The notes beneath the pieces are model-generated. The model made no database searches. It saw nothing but the letters and a program-made list of their open reading frames with translations, and was not told where the DNA came from. Shown here in pieces: positions 53,984 through 64,000 of a DNA stretch of 64,000 bases. Made by a program: the position numbers and the translations under genes. Origin of the DNA: Copromyces sp. CBS 386.78 (Eukaryota > Ascomycota > Sordariomycetes > Sordariales > Sordariaceae); NCBI GenBank assembly GCA_030685235.1, contig MU839147.1, positions 1-64,000 on the forward strand, written 5' to 3'. The number at the start of each line of letters is the position of its first letter. Position 1 is the first letter of the stretch.

Positions 53984-56368
53984 GGAGTAACAGTAGGAGT
54001 AAAGGGCTTGCCAGGCGGGGGATTTTCATTGTGCCTGGTTAGCTGATTGTTTCTTTTTCAAGAAATGTCGGATTGGTGTGATTGGTGTTGGAACGAAGGA
54101 AAGGAAAGGAAAGGGAAAGGAAGAAAGGGAGGAAAGCAGCTCGTTCAGTTTGATATACCACTTGGGCCTTTTTTTTATGTTCGTTATATTGTTAGTTTTG
54201 TTGTTGTAGAAGAAGAGTTGAAGATTAAGAGAGCATGAATAAGGACAAGAGAAAAAGATGAAAGTGTTATGGCGCGATGTCTTCATCATCAAGGACCGGC
54301 GTTGACTTGAGGTTTTCTTTGTAGTCATCACTGTCAAGCCCCTACTGTTTTCCAGGAATTGTTCTTTTTGCTCAAGGGGTTACTGGTGGAGTGTAACGCT
54401 CGAGTGTCTGCATGAGAACTTGGGTACCTAATTCCCAATTCCTGTCACGTTCTCGACCCTTTCTATCCTCTAGACTTTATCCCCGCCGCCTCTTCCAATC
54501 AATTCAATCCTTACCCCTCAGAATCCATTGTTTTCCAGACATATAGAAAACGGAAAAAACCAGCGGGCATGTGACAAATACAAACACCCTCCCTCCTCCC
54601 AGCCGTGCCAACCGCAACCAACGTCCCTGTCTAGGATACAATTTTCTCGCTTTCTCGGCGCCGCGCCCCGGATGTGGTTCCGAGTGTTTCTGGTTCCTCA
54701 ATTTTGTTTTTGTTTTGGTACAGTACCTATGTACGAACATATGTTACAAGACGGCGATGCAATGCAGATGTAAGTGTGGTTTTTTTTTCTTTTTTTCTGC
54801 GGTTTCTGATAGCAGTTGCGCACATCACACACATCAAGCGTGCTTGCTTGTCGTTTTCTTGGCATAGTGCGCGTTGCACACACACACGAACGACACTTGA
54901 CATTTTGGACCTTCGCAACGAAACGAACTAGGTCTAGACTTCATCGGCTCGCATCCCTATTAAATAATGAGATACAAAAACAACGATTATAGATCTGAAT
55001 TCAGCGTGACTGAAACTATTGATATAGTAACTATCATTATTGTAAACTCGAGTTTCTTAATTTTGCTCTTTAGTTTCGACGGTCCAAATGTCAAAAAGTT
55101 GTTGGTTGTTGTGTGTACAACGCGCGCGCCACAAATGCCAAGAAAACGACAAGGCGTTTGAGTGAGGGAAGAGTTCCGGACGGGTGGGTGGTTGGGACGG
55201 GAGGTTTGGACTTGGTTGATCAAATATATTGCCAACGACCCGCTTCTCTCGACAGATTCCGTCTGGGTTTTGTTTGGGTTCTGCTCGCGCTTTGTACATA
55301 TGTTGGTTTTATGGTGTTTATCGTTGGTATTGGATATGGGGTTTTCCGGTTCCTTGAGTTGGGACAGAGGTTGATTCGATAGGCAACATTACCTCATTTA
55401 GGTACTTTCTCTGGAAGTTTCTCGCTTCTCCAAAGTTATTCTACTACTCTAGTGTCCTTGACATTGAACGATCTGCTTGTTGGTAAAGTGTCGACTGGTA
55501 GACGAATTCTCGCGGCTTTCCCCAGCTTTGTGTCTTCTTTGATGGAAGTCTCTCGTGAAGTGTTCACTATGGTCAGCGCACATCACCAGGTGGTTGGTGA
55601 TGCCTCCTGTCTTCTTTTTACTCAGGAGCTTTCCTTCTGATTGTCCCAGATGATGGGAGAGGTGGGCGGATATTCACCAACAGCACCGCTCATTCTCGTT
55701 GTTATTTGACTGATGAGTCTTACCAACTTCTTCGTTCCCATGCGAAGCCCTCACAGACACTCCCAACAGGATGGCGATTCTTTGAATGATGAGATAGATT
55801 GCAGCCAACTGATTTGAAAAGTCGGCCGCTTCTTTGACTCAATGACCTTCGTCATCAGTCTTCCTCAACCATTGACAGACCACCGGCTGGTTGGTGATGC
55901 CCTCCAACCTGCTAACCGCCAAATCTGGAGTGGGCATATCGAAAGCTTCTTTATCCACTTCTACTTGTCTCCTTGCTTCGTATGTCCGAGTGGAAGGTGT
56001 CTAGCGACTATAAAAGGGGGATATGGCTCACCTCGAAGCTCGAGTTCGAAAATCCGCAGACAACAGACACAATCCGACCAAGACTCTGAGGTAGCCGGTC
56101 TTCTTCAGAACTCTCCGACACAGCGATTATTCGTCAAGCAAGGTACGTCGAGTACACAAGGCCAGCCGGGAAAAAAAGGAGCACCATCACATCAACTCCA
56201 TCTCTCACATTTCCGCTGTCCCGACCAGCGCTGACCAGCAGTTTCCATCTTTCTCAAACAGACAGACAGACAGAAAGACACCCACAACCCCCATTTAATC
56301 CCTCCAACCCAAACATCCCACCACCTAACCGACCCACCCCCCAAAACCAGCACAACAAGAAAAGAATC
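53984..56368. other. Intergenic region
   Basis: About 2.4 kb without a recognised gene. Features are a purine tract GGAAAGGAAAGGAAAGGG-like at 54,095-54,137, T runs at 54,170 and 54,779-54,800, and a short repeated phrase GTGGTTGGTGATGCC/CTGGTTGGTGATGCC at 55,589 and 55,889. A CA/CCC-rich leader (56,240-56,365) precedes the next gene. Confidence 0.5.
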
Positions 56369-56641
56369 ATGCCGGGCAAACACAACCAGCCGGGTTGCAT
56401 CTACGCCCTCGACGGACTCTACGAATACGATCATTATCCCTGCCGTGCCGGTAAGGATGGCAAAAGGTGCACGAGAGAGGAGCATGAAACCGATTTCAGT
56501 CATAAGAATATCAAATGCGGTCACTCCGCGGGACACCACGAGCGCATCATCTGCCCTCCCATGGGAAAGGACGGCTACAAGCCGCTCCCGTTTCCCTGCC
56601 CCAAACACAGACTGAATGACGAGTGGCCCACAGGGCCTTGA
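56369..56641 (+). CDS. Small Cys/His-rich protein, unknown function
   Basis: I do not recognise this 90-residue protein. It has six cysteines (10, 25, 34, 50, 62, 77) and many histidines (5, 22, 39, 45, 52, 56, 57, 80). Two similar segments are visible: a Cys-x-x-Gly-Lys-Asp-Gly piece at 25-31 (CRAGKDG) and CPPMGKDG at 62-69, the latter followed by CPKH at 77-80. Several Cys/His pairs could bind zinc. There is no signal peptide or membrane segment, so disulfide-rich secretion is not favoured. The ATG (AGAATCATGCC) follows a CA-rich leader typical of fungal genes, and the composition differs from chance frames nearby. No intron is needed. It could be a small zinc-binding regulator; this is inference. 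Confidence 0.6.
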   Translation: MPGKHNQPGCIYALDGLYEYDHYPCRAGKDGKRCTREEHETDFSHKNIKCGHSAGHHERIICPPMGKDGYKPLPFPCPKHRLNDEWPTGP

Positions 56642-57601
56642 GAGGGCTGAAACTGCCTGGGACGGCACTCGCACCCAAACCAGCGAACGTAGGGTAGGGA
56701 CTTTGACGGTTCTTGGTTACCTGCCTTGTTCTGGGCAGCTGGCCTGGTGGCTGGGATGGGTGGGTTCCTGTAGATTGGGGAGCTTCATCGTCTTGACGCT
56801 TCGCGATTTGAGCGGTGGGTGGCCTGGGCTGGAACCGGGTCATGGTTCGTGTAGGCGACATAACGGATGGAAATTGAAGAACGAGGAGGAATTTTGAATG
56901 GAAAGAATATGGATGGTTTCATTATGCCAGTAGGAACTTTTTGAACTTGCGGACTTTCCTTAATGTGCTCTGGGATTGCTATGTCGATTGGCAAGGATAG
57001 ATGGGAGGTTCCCTGTCACTAGGTAGGACTTCAAGGGTAATCGAAGGCTCGTTGAAGGTTGGCGGACAACAAATCTCAGAAAATCTGGAATTCACTCTTT
57101 TATTCTGAGACATCTTCTCTCCTCCCCCCGTAGACCATGCTGAGGTCGAGGTGTCTTTGCCAGCTCAGCCCTTACTCGCTTGGGCGAGCTGACTTTGGTC
57201 AGGCGCCTTGATGTGCAAGTAATGAGTGCATGTCTTCGTCCTGTAGTTTGTTGACCTCATCAAACTTTGCATCCTGTTTGATCTCTTGAGGTTGGCTAAA
57301 ATGGCTGTGCCATTTGGCTGTAATTGAGGCTATGGGTGCTTTAGACGTCAGTATCTTATCTTGTAGTCTCCTCATGTGGAGAAGGAATGCTCATATAAAA
57401 TCAACAAAGACTTGGCGAGAGGTATGAATCAAACAGTAGAATAAGGATGTAGATGAACCAACATAATAAACAGATTGAGAACAAGGAAACGCACATCACG
57501 TCTTTCGATACCCAAGCCAACAAAACCTCCGGTCCAGATCCGGATAGAATCGTCCACGTACAGGTGTAAACCAGTGATTCACAGCCTAACTGCCCTCGAG
57601 A
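56642..57601. other. Convergent intergenic region
   Basis: Holds the 3' ends of the small Cys-rich gene (+) and the HET-domain gene (-). No further gene seen. Confidence 0.5.
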
Positions 57602-59711
57602 TCAAACTATGGTGATCGTCTTGTACTCGTCTGCCGCAGAGATGAGACCAGAAATGAACTTTGTCTCCTCTTTGCTCCGGGATTTGCTCTTCCAAACATG
57701 ATGCGTTTCGAGAACACCTAGTCTCTCATACATTCCGGGATTTTCCCTCGAGAACCCTAGTACGAGGAAATAGTAAGAGCTCAAGGTAGGACGATTTACA
57801 TCTGTCCTGTAGCCCATGAAAAGCAAATACACAACAGCGCAGCGCTGTATTATGGGCGGTGAGGGCTCATTGTCTTGTGGAGTTGCAGAAGAGGGTCGAC
57901 GCATTCGACAAACAGATCTTTCCACGTTGCCCTGTTCGTTTGTTGCTTGGAACTCTTTTCTAAGAAGGTGTCGTACTTAAAAATCCTTCCTCCAAGATAT
58001 TCGGTCTTGACTGAATAACACCATTTTGGATCGTCCGATAAGTCAAGAGTGGCCTTCGAGATATAACCGCGGAGTTTGATCAAGCCATTGTTCACTCGGC
58101 CCAGTGGGTCTTTTCCATCGACAATGGCACAAGCATCTTCGACCACAATTTGAGAGACCAACTGACTGGGCTGATAGGGTTTTTTGACGAACCTTTCAAC
58201 TGGTGACGATATTGACGCCCAACTGAAAGTAGGCGCTATGTAAAGCTCTGGAGCAGTATTTACTTGAAGGCTAGAAGCAATCCATAGCAGATCCCAAGGT
58301 AATTTGTTTTTCCAGATGCCTGCAATATATGGAGACTGTAAAACTCGTTGGAAGACTTGTGCAAGGCCAGAAATTGCTGGCAGCTTGTCACGGACATCGG
58401 TAAGCCGGCGGGTGGTATAATTAAGAACAATACTGCGCCACTGATCATGCATCGCCTGGGCAGAATCATACTGAAGAAGGGGCCAGTCCAGCGGATCAGC
58501 GTTGAGGCAATGCTCGAGGTATGGCGAGTGACGCGTAGATTCGTACTTGGATGTGGTTTGACAAACCCAGCGGAGCTCGTAAAGATGATAGGTGAGTAAT
58601 CTTTGCGAGAGCAGCCGTTCCTGCAATGTCCACCCGCGAAGATTCCAGGATGGCACAGGAATCTTCGTGTCGGTATCCCGGTGTTCAAGATGTTGAGGTG
58701 CCCATCGAGCGCCTAAAATTGCCGAGCATGCTTCGTGGTTGGGCCATTTCTCGTGGTAGGGCTCCTTGTACCAGCTGTTTGTTTCTCGGTAATTGCGAGA
58801 TAGGAACCCCTCAGAAGCGCCAGAGGCGGCAGCGGCAGCAATAGTAAGCCAGGCGCCACGGTATACCGAGGCCATCCTTGATGATTCAACTTCCCAGTCG
58901 CTTGGGGAATTCTGGATGATGCACAAGGCGTCTACCCATAGGTACTGTTGGCCTAGCGCTCTGGCAACGGTGATGGCATCTTGTAGTGTCTGCGGCAGAC
59001 TGGAAACCATGAGACCCAACTTCATGGCCTCCAGGTTTTCGGACCTTAGCGTCAGACTCTGCCCTTTGCCCCAACAGTAACTAAGGGCTATGTAGGTTGC
59101 TCTGTGCCTCATAGGAAGTGACCTTGTTTCGACAAGCATCACTTGCTGCGCGCCTTCATGCCGTACGTCTAAGAGGCGTGTGGGAAGTTCTTGACCTGCG
59201 ATCTTGCATTCCGGATGATTGTCGTCGCATTCCTGAAGACAGGAAAGAATAAAGCCATAAGCTTCAGGTGACCGAGGCGAGCCGCCGTTCAGAATGTCGT
59301 CAAGGGGATCGGCGCTTTGGGGAATATCAGGCCAAGCCGGCGGGTGACCTGAGTGCTTCGTATCAGCTATGCTTCTTCATAGGAGAGAACAAATTACCTA
59401 CCCACTGGTGTGTATACTTCTAGCACAAGCGAAGATCGATAGGGTTCGTTATAGCGGAAGCTCAAGGTACACCAGTCATTCATCCACGATACCTTACTGA
59501 GATCATCTTGGGCGTCGAAGTGCTTGAAAGCGTTAAGGATAAAGATGCAATAACGACAGCCTAATCTAGCTGACGCGACAAGGTCAACTTTGCTGATAGT
59601 TCGGTCATGGGACAGATGCTTGCAGGTCAAGCACTTCTTTGTCAAGGAATATATGCTTGATACAGTGGCAGCTTTGAGGCGTTGCCATGTTGAAGCTGAT
59701 CGGAAAGACAT
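57602..59711 (-). CDS. HET-domain (heterokaryon incompatibility) protein
   Basis: HET-domain proteins trigger cell death after fusion of unlike strains or act in related non-self responses; the domain is distantly TIR-like. The model is exon 1 59,711-59,402, intron GTAGGT...CTCAG (53 nt), and exon 2 59,348-57,901. A proposed 56-nt intron 57,900-57,845 (weak donor GTCGAC, acceptor ATACAG) and exon 3 57,844-57,602 follow, for 666 residues. The N-terminus has C-x-x-C pairs (KKCLTCKH, GCRYCIF). The HET domain begins at 189 with YIALSYCWG, then LPQTLQDAI, YLWVDALCIIQ, DWEVESSRMASVYRGAWLTIAAA. The usual WTLQERLLSQRLL follows. Exon 3 adds SSYYFLVLGFSREN and MYERLGVLE, typical of HET C-termini. Without intron 2 the protein ends at 57,850 (602 residues). 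Either a weak intron or a frameshift lies there. Confidence 0.85.
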
Positions 59712-60206
59712 CTCGAGGCTAGGAGATAGAGATGAAGAGGTGGAAAAGGGAAAAATAGTCCGTACGGATCAATGACCGACTCTTAACTCTTGCTCGACGA
59801 CACAAACCCGACGAGGTAGTGGGCTCCTCTGAGTAAGGCTGAATGGCACCTCAAAACACCTCGCGCCCAATCAAGAGCTCCAACGCCAAAGCTTGTTGCT
59901 GACCGCGTTCTGTGAAGCGCAGAGCGGCCGCATGAGCTGCCAAGTCATCGATGCCAATCGTTAACGTCTTCAACGAAGGATGGAACAAAATGTTTGCTGT
60001 CGCCATGGGAACAGCCGAAATGGAAGAAGATTGAGTAATTGGGGAGACGAGAAGAGAAAACAAAGCGCTATCAAAACGGATGATTTCAAGTTCAACCAAA
60101 CTTCCGCTTCGTTTACTCTTTCTCCTCTGTTCAATTCATCCGAATCCACAAACAGGAAGGCGCGAACGACCTGATGACATAGCACACAGCACAAGAACAT
60201 CACCAT
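59712..60206. other. Upstream region of the HET-domain gene
   Basis: It should contain the HET-gene promoter. Only short frames, no second gene recognised. Confidence 0.5.
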
Positions 60207-60207
60207 C

Positions 60208-60247
<40 letters not shown>

Positions 60248-60255
60248 TCACCATC

Positions 60256-60323
<68 letters not shown>
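60207..60323 (+). repeat. (CAA)n microsatellite in two blocks
   Basis: Thirteen CAA units (60,207-60,245), a CATCACCAT interruption and 23 CAA units (60,255-60,323). CATCACCAT also precedes the first block, so the whole unit appears duplicated. No gene frame spans it convincingly. Confidence 0.95.
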
Positions 60324-60324
<1 letters not shown>

Positions 60325-60428
60325 CTCGCAATACTTTGCTTGCACATCGAAAGAAGGACTTAATCAGGTTAACAAAGAGCCAAAATGAAAAAAAAAGTAA
60401 AAAAAGAAATGACAAATTGCAGGTCAAA

Positions 60429-60500
60429 TGCCCACAGCCAGAATCGAACTGACGACCTCATCATTACTAGTGATGCGCTCTACCACTGAGCCATGCGGGC
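60429..60500 (-). tRNA. tRNA-Thr (anticodon AGT), second copy
   Basis: Its reverse complement is identical over all 72 nt to the gene at 38,364-38,435, including anticodon AGT, the T-loop TTCGATT and discriminator A. Flanks differ. T runs for polymerase III termination lie downstream on the minus strand (plus-strand A runs at about 60,388-60,405). Confidence 0.95.
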
Positions 60501-61175
60501 TTTAATTGGTTGTTGTAAGTAGCTTTGGAACAAGCGCCTAAGTAAAGCAGCTGCAACGCAACAGGTCAAATCAGTCAGTCAGTCAGTCAGTCAGTCAGTG
60601 CTTGTCGTGAAAAAGATGCATCAAGATTTCTAAAGTTGCGGCGATCGATCGATCGATAGATAACATTCACATTTTGCCAGCAGAGCTTCGCATCAGGTTG
60701 ATTGGTTGTCTTTTATAGTCGAAGAAGGGGGATGATGATGAAACAAAAAAGAGACAAGAATCCCATATAATCCATTGCGCCAGTTATGTGATTGTATCCT
60801 TATGTTTGTGTTTGTGTGTGTGTGTTGTGTGTAGTCATTCAATTCATCATACAAGAGAAAGAAGATTCAAAGTTCCGAAACCCCAAGCCCGAAGCCATCC
60901 ATCCCATCCAACGACCCTCCGTACCCCTGTTGTTGCCCAGTCTATAGCCAGCCATTAACCAAGCACGAAGATACCCAACCGACCGACTAGTCTAACCGGC
61001 CGCCGTATATCCAGACATCAAATGTCCGATCTTCACCACACCGTTACATGCTCAATGTTTTGCTCGTACGCCAACATAATTCCACACTCATTTGAAGCTT
61101 GTTCTCTCTCACCTCTTCCCCCTCATCATCCATCCCTTCCTACAAAACCCACCCCGGCAGCCCCGCTCAATCATT
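60501..61175. other. Intergenic region with microsatellites
   Basis: Contains a (TCAG)n run at about 60,571-60,598, GATCGATCGATCGATA at 60,641-60,657 and a TGTGTTTGTGTGTGTG stretch at 60,803-60,835. The part near 61,175 should be the mcm10 3' UTR on the minus strand. No gene seen. Confidence 0.6.
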
Positions 61176-63980
61176 TCAAACAATCACCAAATCATCATCC
61201 TCATCCTCACTCGAAACCACCTGCCGTCTACTCTTCTGCGCCGCATTCAACAAAAACCCCTTGTCCCCTAAACTATCCCTGCCCGCCTCTCTGATGCCCT
61301 TATCCGTCACGAACCGCGTCTTTTTTCTTACGGGCGGTTGCCCGCCGGAACCTTGCGAGTTCCCACCACCACCGCCTTCAGCAGCAGCAGCAGCGGCAGC
61401 GGCTTGTGCGGCGGCGGCTGCTCTGGCGGCTGCTAGACGGGCGGAGGCGGAGGCGCCGAGGAGGCGGGAGGAGGATAAGGAGGAGGAGTGGGAGGTTGTG
61501 GGAGCGGTTGTGGTGCCAGAAGAGGGAGCAGCGGAGAAGCGGACGGCGGGGGAGGGGCGGCTGGGGAGGTTTGTGGTTTGGGGGTTGGAGGAGGAGTTGG
61601 TGAAGTTGAAGTCTCTGGAGGAGGTGGAGAGACGGTTGATGGCGGGGGTGAGGCCAGTCGATGTGGACGATTTGGTGAGGGCGGGGGTGGAATCGCGCAT
61701 GCTGGAGGTGCTGGGGCGGTGGGAGAGGTTGAGCTTTTCGCCTTCTTTCATACGGGAAAGCTTGTCGCGGAGGCCGGAGCCCCAGCCTAGGGAGGGGGCT
61801 TTCGTGTTGCTGGTGTAGTTGGAGGGAGTGATAGTTGCGCTGCTGGTGTTCGAGTTGGATTTGCTGAAGGAGTTTTCGCTTGAGAGGGCGGACTCGGGGC
61901 GCTTGCGCTTTATTGGGCCGAGATCCATCTTGGGTTGTTCTTCGCCCTTTTTGCGGAGTAGGCCGAGGGCTTGGAGGTCGTATCGGGGTCTGCCGCCGAA
62001 GCCTAGCGGGTCGTTGATGCTGTTGGTTTGGCTGTGACCAGACAGTGACGACATTGGTGTTGAGACTGCAGCTGACGAGAAGGAAGCAGAACCTGACATG
62101 GGTACCGAGGTGGTAGAGGAGAAGCTTGCGCGAAGGCCACCAGCGGCTCGACTCATGTACTCTCTTCCAGCACCACCACCCACTTCGCCCAATTTTCTTG
62201 CAATCTCAGCCTCCTTCTCTTTCCTCGCCAAGCTTCTCTTGATAGCTTCCTTCTTCTCAGCTTGATCGGCCATGCCACCGCCATCAATGAGCTCCGCGGC
62301 ACTACGGTTCATGAAGAAGTGACTACCGGTTGACCGGTCATATTGACCCCTCAGTCGTAGTTCCTCCTCTTTTCTCCTCTGGTCTTCATTCTTGGCGTAT
62401 CTAGAGTTTTGCTTGTATTTGGACTCTCCACCCCCGAATGTGTTATTTAGCTCAAACCTCCCCTTTCTTGACTTGTCCACAGCTTCATTGGTATGGAACT
62501 CGCAGTACTCGGTGCGCCTGAGATTTACCCAGCTCTTGCAAAGCATACCATCCTTCTTCACGCTCTTGCAGTACCCCAGGTCGCGCGCGTTACCAATCTC
62601 CAGAATGGTGTCCTCATCGCTGTTGATCACCAACGAGAACCGACCGGTGTCTTGCTGTCCCTGTTTTGGCGCCATGATGGTCGGGTTGAGGATGGCGAGG
62701 ATGGTACCAGGTGTGAGCTTCCAGAAGCGGTCGAATCCAGTGTTAAAAAGGAACAGATCCACCTCGTACTGAAGATCACAGAGGCTGATGACCATGTATT
62801 TCCCGCGCTCTGCCAGGGGCTTGCCATCACTACGATGACTGCGCGGTTCGGACTTGGTGGCGACAATGGCGAAAACGACAACATCGGATTCAACATCGGG
62901 GAGGGCCCAGTCAGGCGCCTTGACGTGCCTCAATAGGTCCTTCAATCCATACGTCCTCTTGCCTGTGATAGCGCGTGTGACCACATTATGGGGGAGAATG
63001 CGCTTGGACAGGCGAAGACCTGAATATGGTTCAAAGCCAGGTTCGTTATCGGAGTTGACTAGGGTTGTAAACGATGATGATGCGCTCGTGGTAGGTCGAC
63101 CTCGGGCTCCAGCGGTTGAAGAAGACCTCCCTGTTGCTGAGAGAATCTCGTCACGGGAATATTCTGGAGCCTTGTATGGGACTTCAGGTACGTCCACCGC
63201 TTTTGTCTTGTACTCCTCCATCTCATCCCTGCCAATACTGAAGGCATTACTCCTGATCTTCTGTATCCTCTGTGCCTTTTCCTTGCGATCCTGCTCCTCG
63301 TTCCTTGCGGCTGCTAGCCGCTCGTTGAAACTCATAGGACGTCTTTCTTCTGCCTGCGAGAAGGAACTTGCCCGCCCGTCGAAGCTTACTGGACGACGGG
63401 AACCGAGTTGATCTTCGCTAAAGGATGCCGTCATGGATCGTCGCAAGTAGCCGGACGGCTGGGATTGTTGACCCTGGGAGGAAGGACGTTCGCTTTCGAC
63501 TTTTCGCAAAGAGGGCGCTCTTTTTAATGACATGTCGGCCGCTTTTCGTCCCTTGTCGATTCCCAACATGACCCTCTGGGGCGACTGAGGTGGCTGAGGA
63601 GCGGACTCACTGCGACCCCTTCTGACCGGAGAAGCGGGAACCTGGACTGGATTCGACTGTTGTTCCACTCTATCTCTTGCCGCAGCTAACCTTGACTGAA
63701 TGGGAAGTCCGGCCGGGGGTGGCATCAAGTTGTTGGACATGTTCGCCGAAGCGCTTCCTGGTCGGCCTCCGTTCGATCGTGCGTCCATGGACGAGTTTGC
63801 CCTCCTTTGCGCCTTTGCATTTTGTATCTTTTTCAACTTCATGCGCGCCTGAATTTCCTGCAACTTGAGCTGTACCATCTCCTCGTCCTCATCCTCGTCG
63901 TCCAAATCGTCCACGTCGAGCATAACGGCGTCCTCATTGTCGGCGTAGCGCGCCGCTAGGGCGGGGTTCGATCGGGACAT
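61176..63980 (-). CDS. mcm10: Mcm10, DNA replication initiation factor
   Basis: Mcm10 binds the MCM helicase and DNA polymerase alpha at replication origins and forks in the nucleus. The 934-residue frame has no intron. An acidic N-terminus (DVDDLDDEDEDEEM) leads to a helical, Lys-rich segment that could self-associate. The conserved internal domain runs from about 320: FEPYSGLRLSKRILP, an OB-fold with YMVISLCDLQYEVDLFLFNTGFDRFWKLTPGTI split over about 395-425, and the zinc finger C-x9-C-x11-C-x2-H at Cys471, Cys481, Cys493 and His496. After it come GRFELNNTFGGG and a long Ser/Thr-rich tail, an Ala-rich run (about 870) and an acidic end (SEDEDDDLVIV). The start is the first Met, only 20 bases from the window edge, so an upstream exon cannot be excluded. 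Its promoter is outside. Confidence 0.95.
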   Translation of the reverse strand: MSRSNPALAARYADNEDAVMLDVDDLDDEDEDEEMVQLKLQEIQARMKLKKIQNAKAQRRANSSMDARSNGGRPGSASANMSNNLMPPPAGLPIQSRLAAARDRVEQQSNPVQVPASPVRRGRSESAPQPPQSPQRVMLGIDKGRKAADMSLKRAPSLRKVESERPSSQGQQSQPSGYLRRSMTASFSEDQLGSRRPVSFDGRASSFSQAEERRPMSFNERLAAARNEEQDRKEKAQRIQKIRSNAFSIGRDEMEEYKTKAVDVPEVPYKAPEYSRDEILSATGRSSSTAGARGRPTTSASSSFTTLVNSDNEPGFEPYSGLRLSKRILPHNVVTRAITGKRTYGLKDLLRHVKAPDWALPDVESDVVVFAIVATKSEPRSHRSDGKPLAERGKYMVISLCDLQYEVDLFLFNTGFDRFWKLTPGTILAILNPTIMAPKQGQQDTGRFSLVINSDEDTILEIGNARDLGYCKSVKKDGMLCKSWVNLRRTEYCEFHTNEAVDKSRKGRFELNNTFGGGESKYKQNSRYAKNEDQRRKEEELRLRGQYDRSTGSHFFMNRSAAELIDGGGMADQAEKKEAIKRSLARKEKEAEIARKLGEVGGGAGREYMSRAAGGLRASFSSTTSVPMSGSASFSSAAVSTPMSSLSGHSQTNSINDPLGFGGRPRYDLQALGLLRKKGEEQPKMDLGPIKRKRPESALSSENSFSKSNSNTSSATITPSNYTSNTKAPSLGWGSGLRDKLSRMKEGEKLNLSHRPSTSSMRDSTPALTKSSTSTGLTPAINRLSTSSRDFNFTNSSSNPQTTNLPSRPSPAVRFSAAPSSGTTTAPTTSHSSSLSSSRLLGASASARLAAARAAAAAQAAAAAAAAEGGGGGNSQGSGGQPPVRKKTRFVTDKGIREAGRDSLGDKGFLLNAAQKSRRQVVSSEDEDDDLVIV

Positions 63981-64000
63981 TCTGAGTCTGGACGGCGACA

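Noticed and set aside
60136..60388. Poly-Val, poly-Leu and poly-Thr frames over the CAA microsatellite
   Set aside because: All are frame readings of the trinucleotide run; flanks show no gene structure.

Overview
This is nuclear DNA of a filamentous ascomycete. The best guess is Sordariales, and Neurospora or a close relative in particular. The evidence is short 50-90 nt GT-AG introns with CTAAC-type branch sites, genes of the expected fungal families (Srs2, Kin1, Whi2, Mcm10, a HET-domain protein), and a left third that looks saturated by repeat-induced point mutation (RIP): CpA and TpG are almost gone, TpA is in great excess, and CpG is kept. The species assignment is inference.

Bases 1 to about 23,660 are a transposon graveyard. 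Four LTR retrotransposon relics can be read. Element A is a plus-strand Ty3/gypsy chromovirus (1 to about 13,280, 5' end outside the window). Element B is a full-length minus-strand Ty3/gypsy element of 7,566 bp with two 308-bp LTRs. It is nested in A and flanked by the 5-bp target duplication AATAT; removing B restores A's reading frame across the integrase/chromodomain junction. Element C is a minus-strand gypsy element ending near 20,824. Element D is a plus-strand Ty1/copia element cut inside its integrase at the C border and ending near 23,664. No transposon frame is intact.

Bases 23,954-30,578 have normal composition but few genes: one tentative two-exon gene on the minus strand (28,472-29,067) and a field of old tandem repeats (about 29,290-30,020).

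The gene-rich part starts at 30.6 kb: a single-pass membrane protein (-), Srs2-type DNA helicase (+), tRNA-Thr(AGT) (+), a DapA-family aldolase (-), Kin1-type kinase (-, three exons, one GC-AG intron), a GPATCH1-like G-patch protein (+, two exons), a Whi2-like phosphatase activator (+, five coding exons), a small Cys/His-rich protein (+), a HET-domain protein (-), a second identical tRNA-Thr(AGT) (-) and Mcm10 (-). The genes are not functionally clustered, although Srs2 and Mcm10 both act on replication-linked DNA.

The most unusual signals are in the Whi2-like gene. About 286 codons of protein-like open frame precede its first in-frame ATG with no ATG among them, and after its TAG stop the same frame stays open for 55 more codons. 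Other points worth a look are the nested insertion with its preserved frame, the reciprocal RIP pattern between B's two LTRs, the same Asp-to-Asn lesion in all four reverse transcriptase relics, and the aldolase stop codon lying inside a 19-bp tandem repeat.
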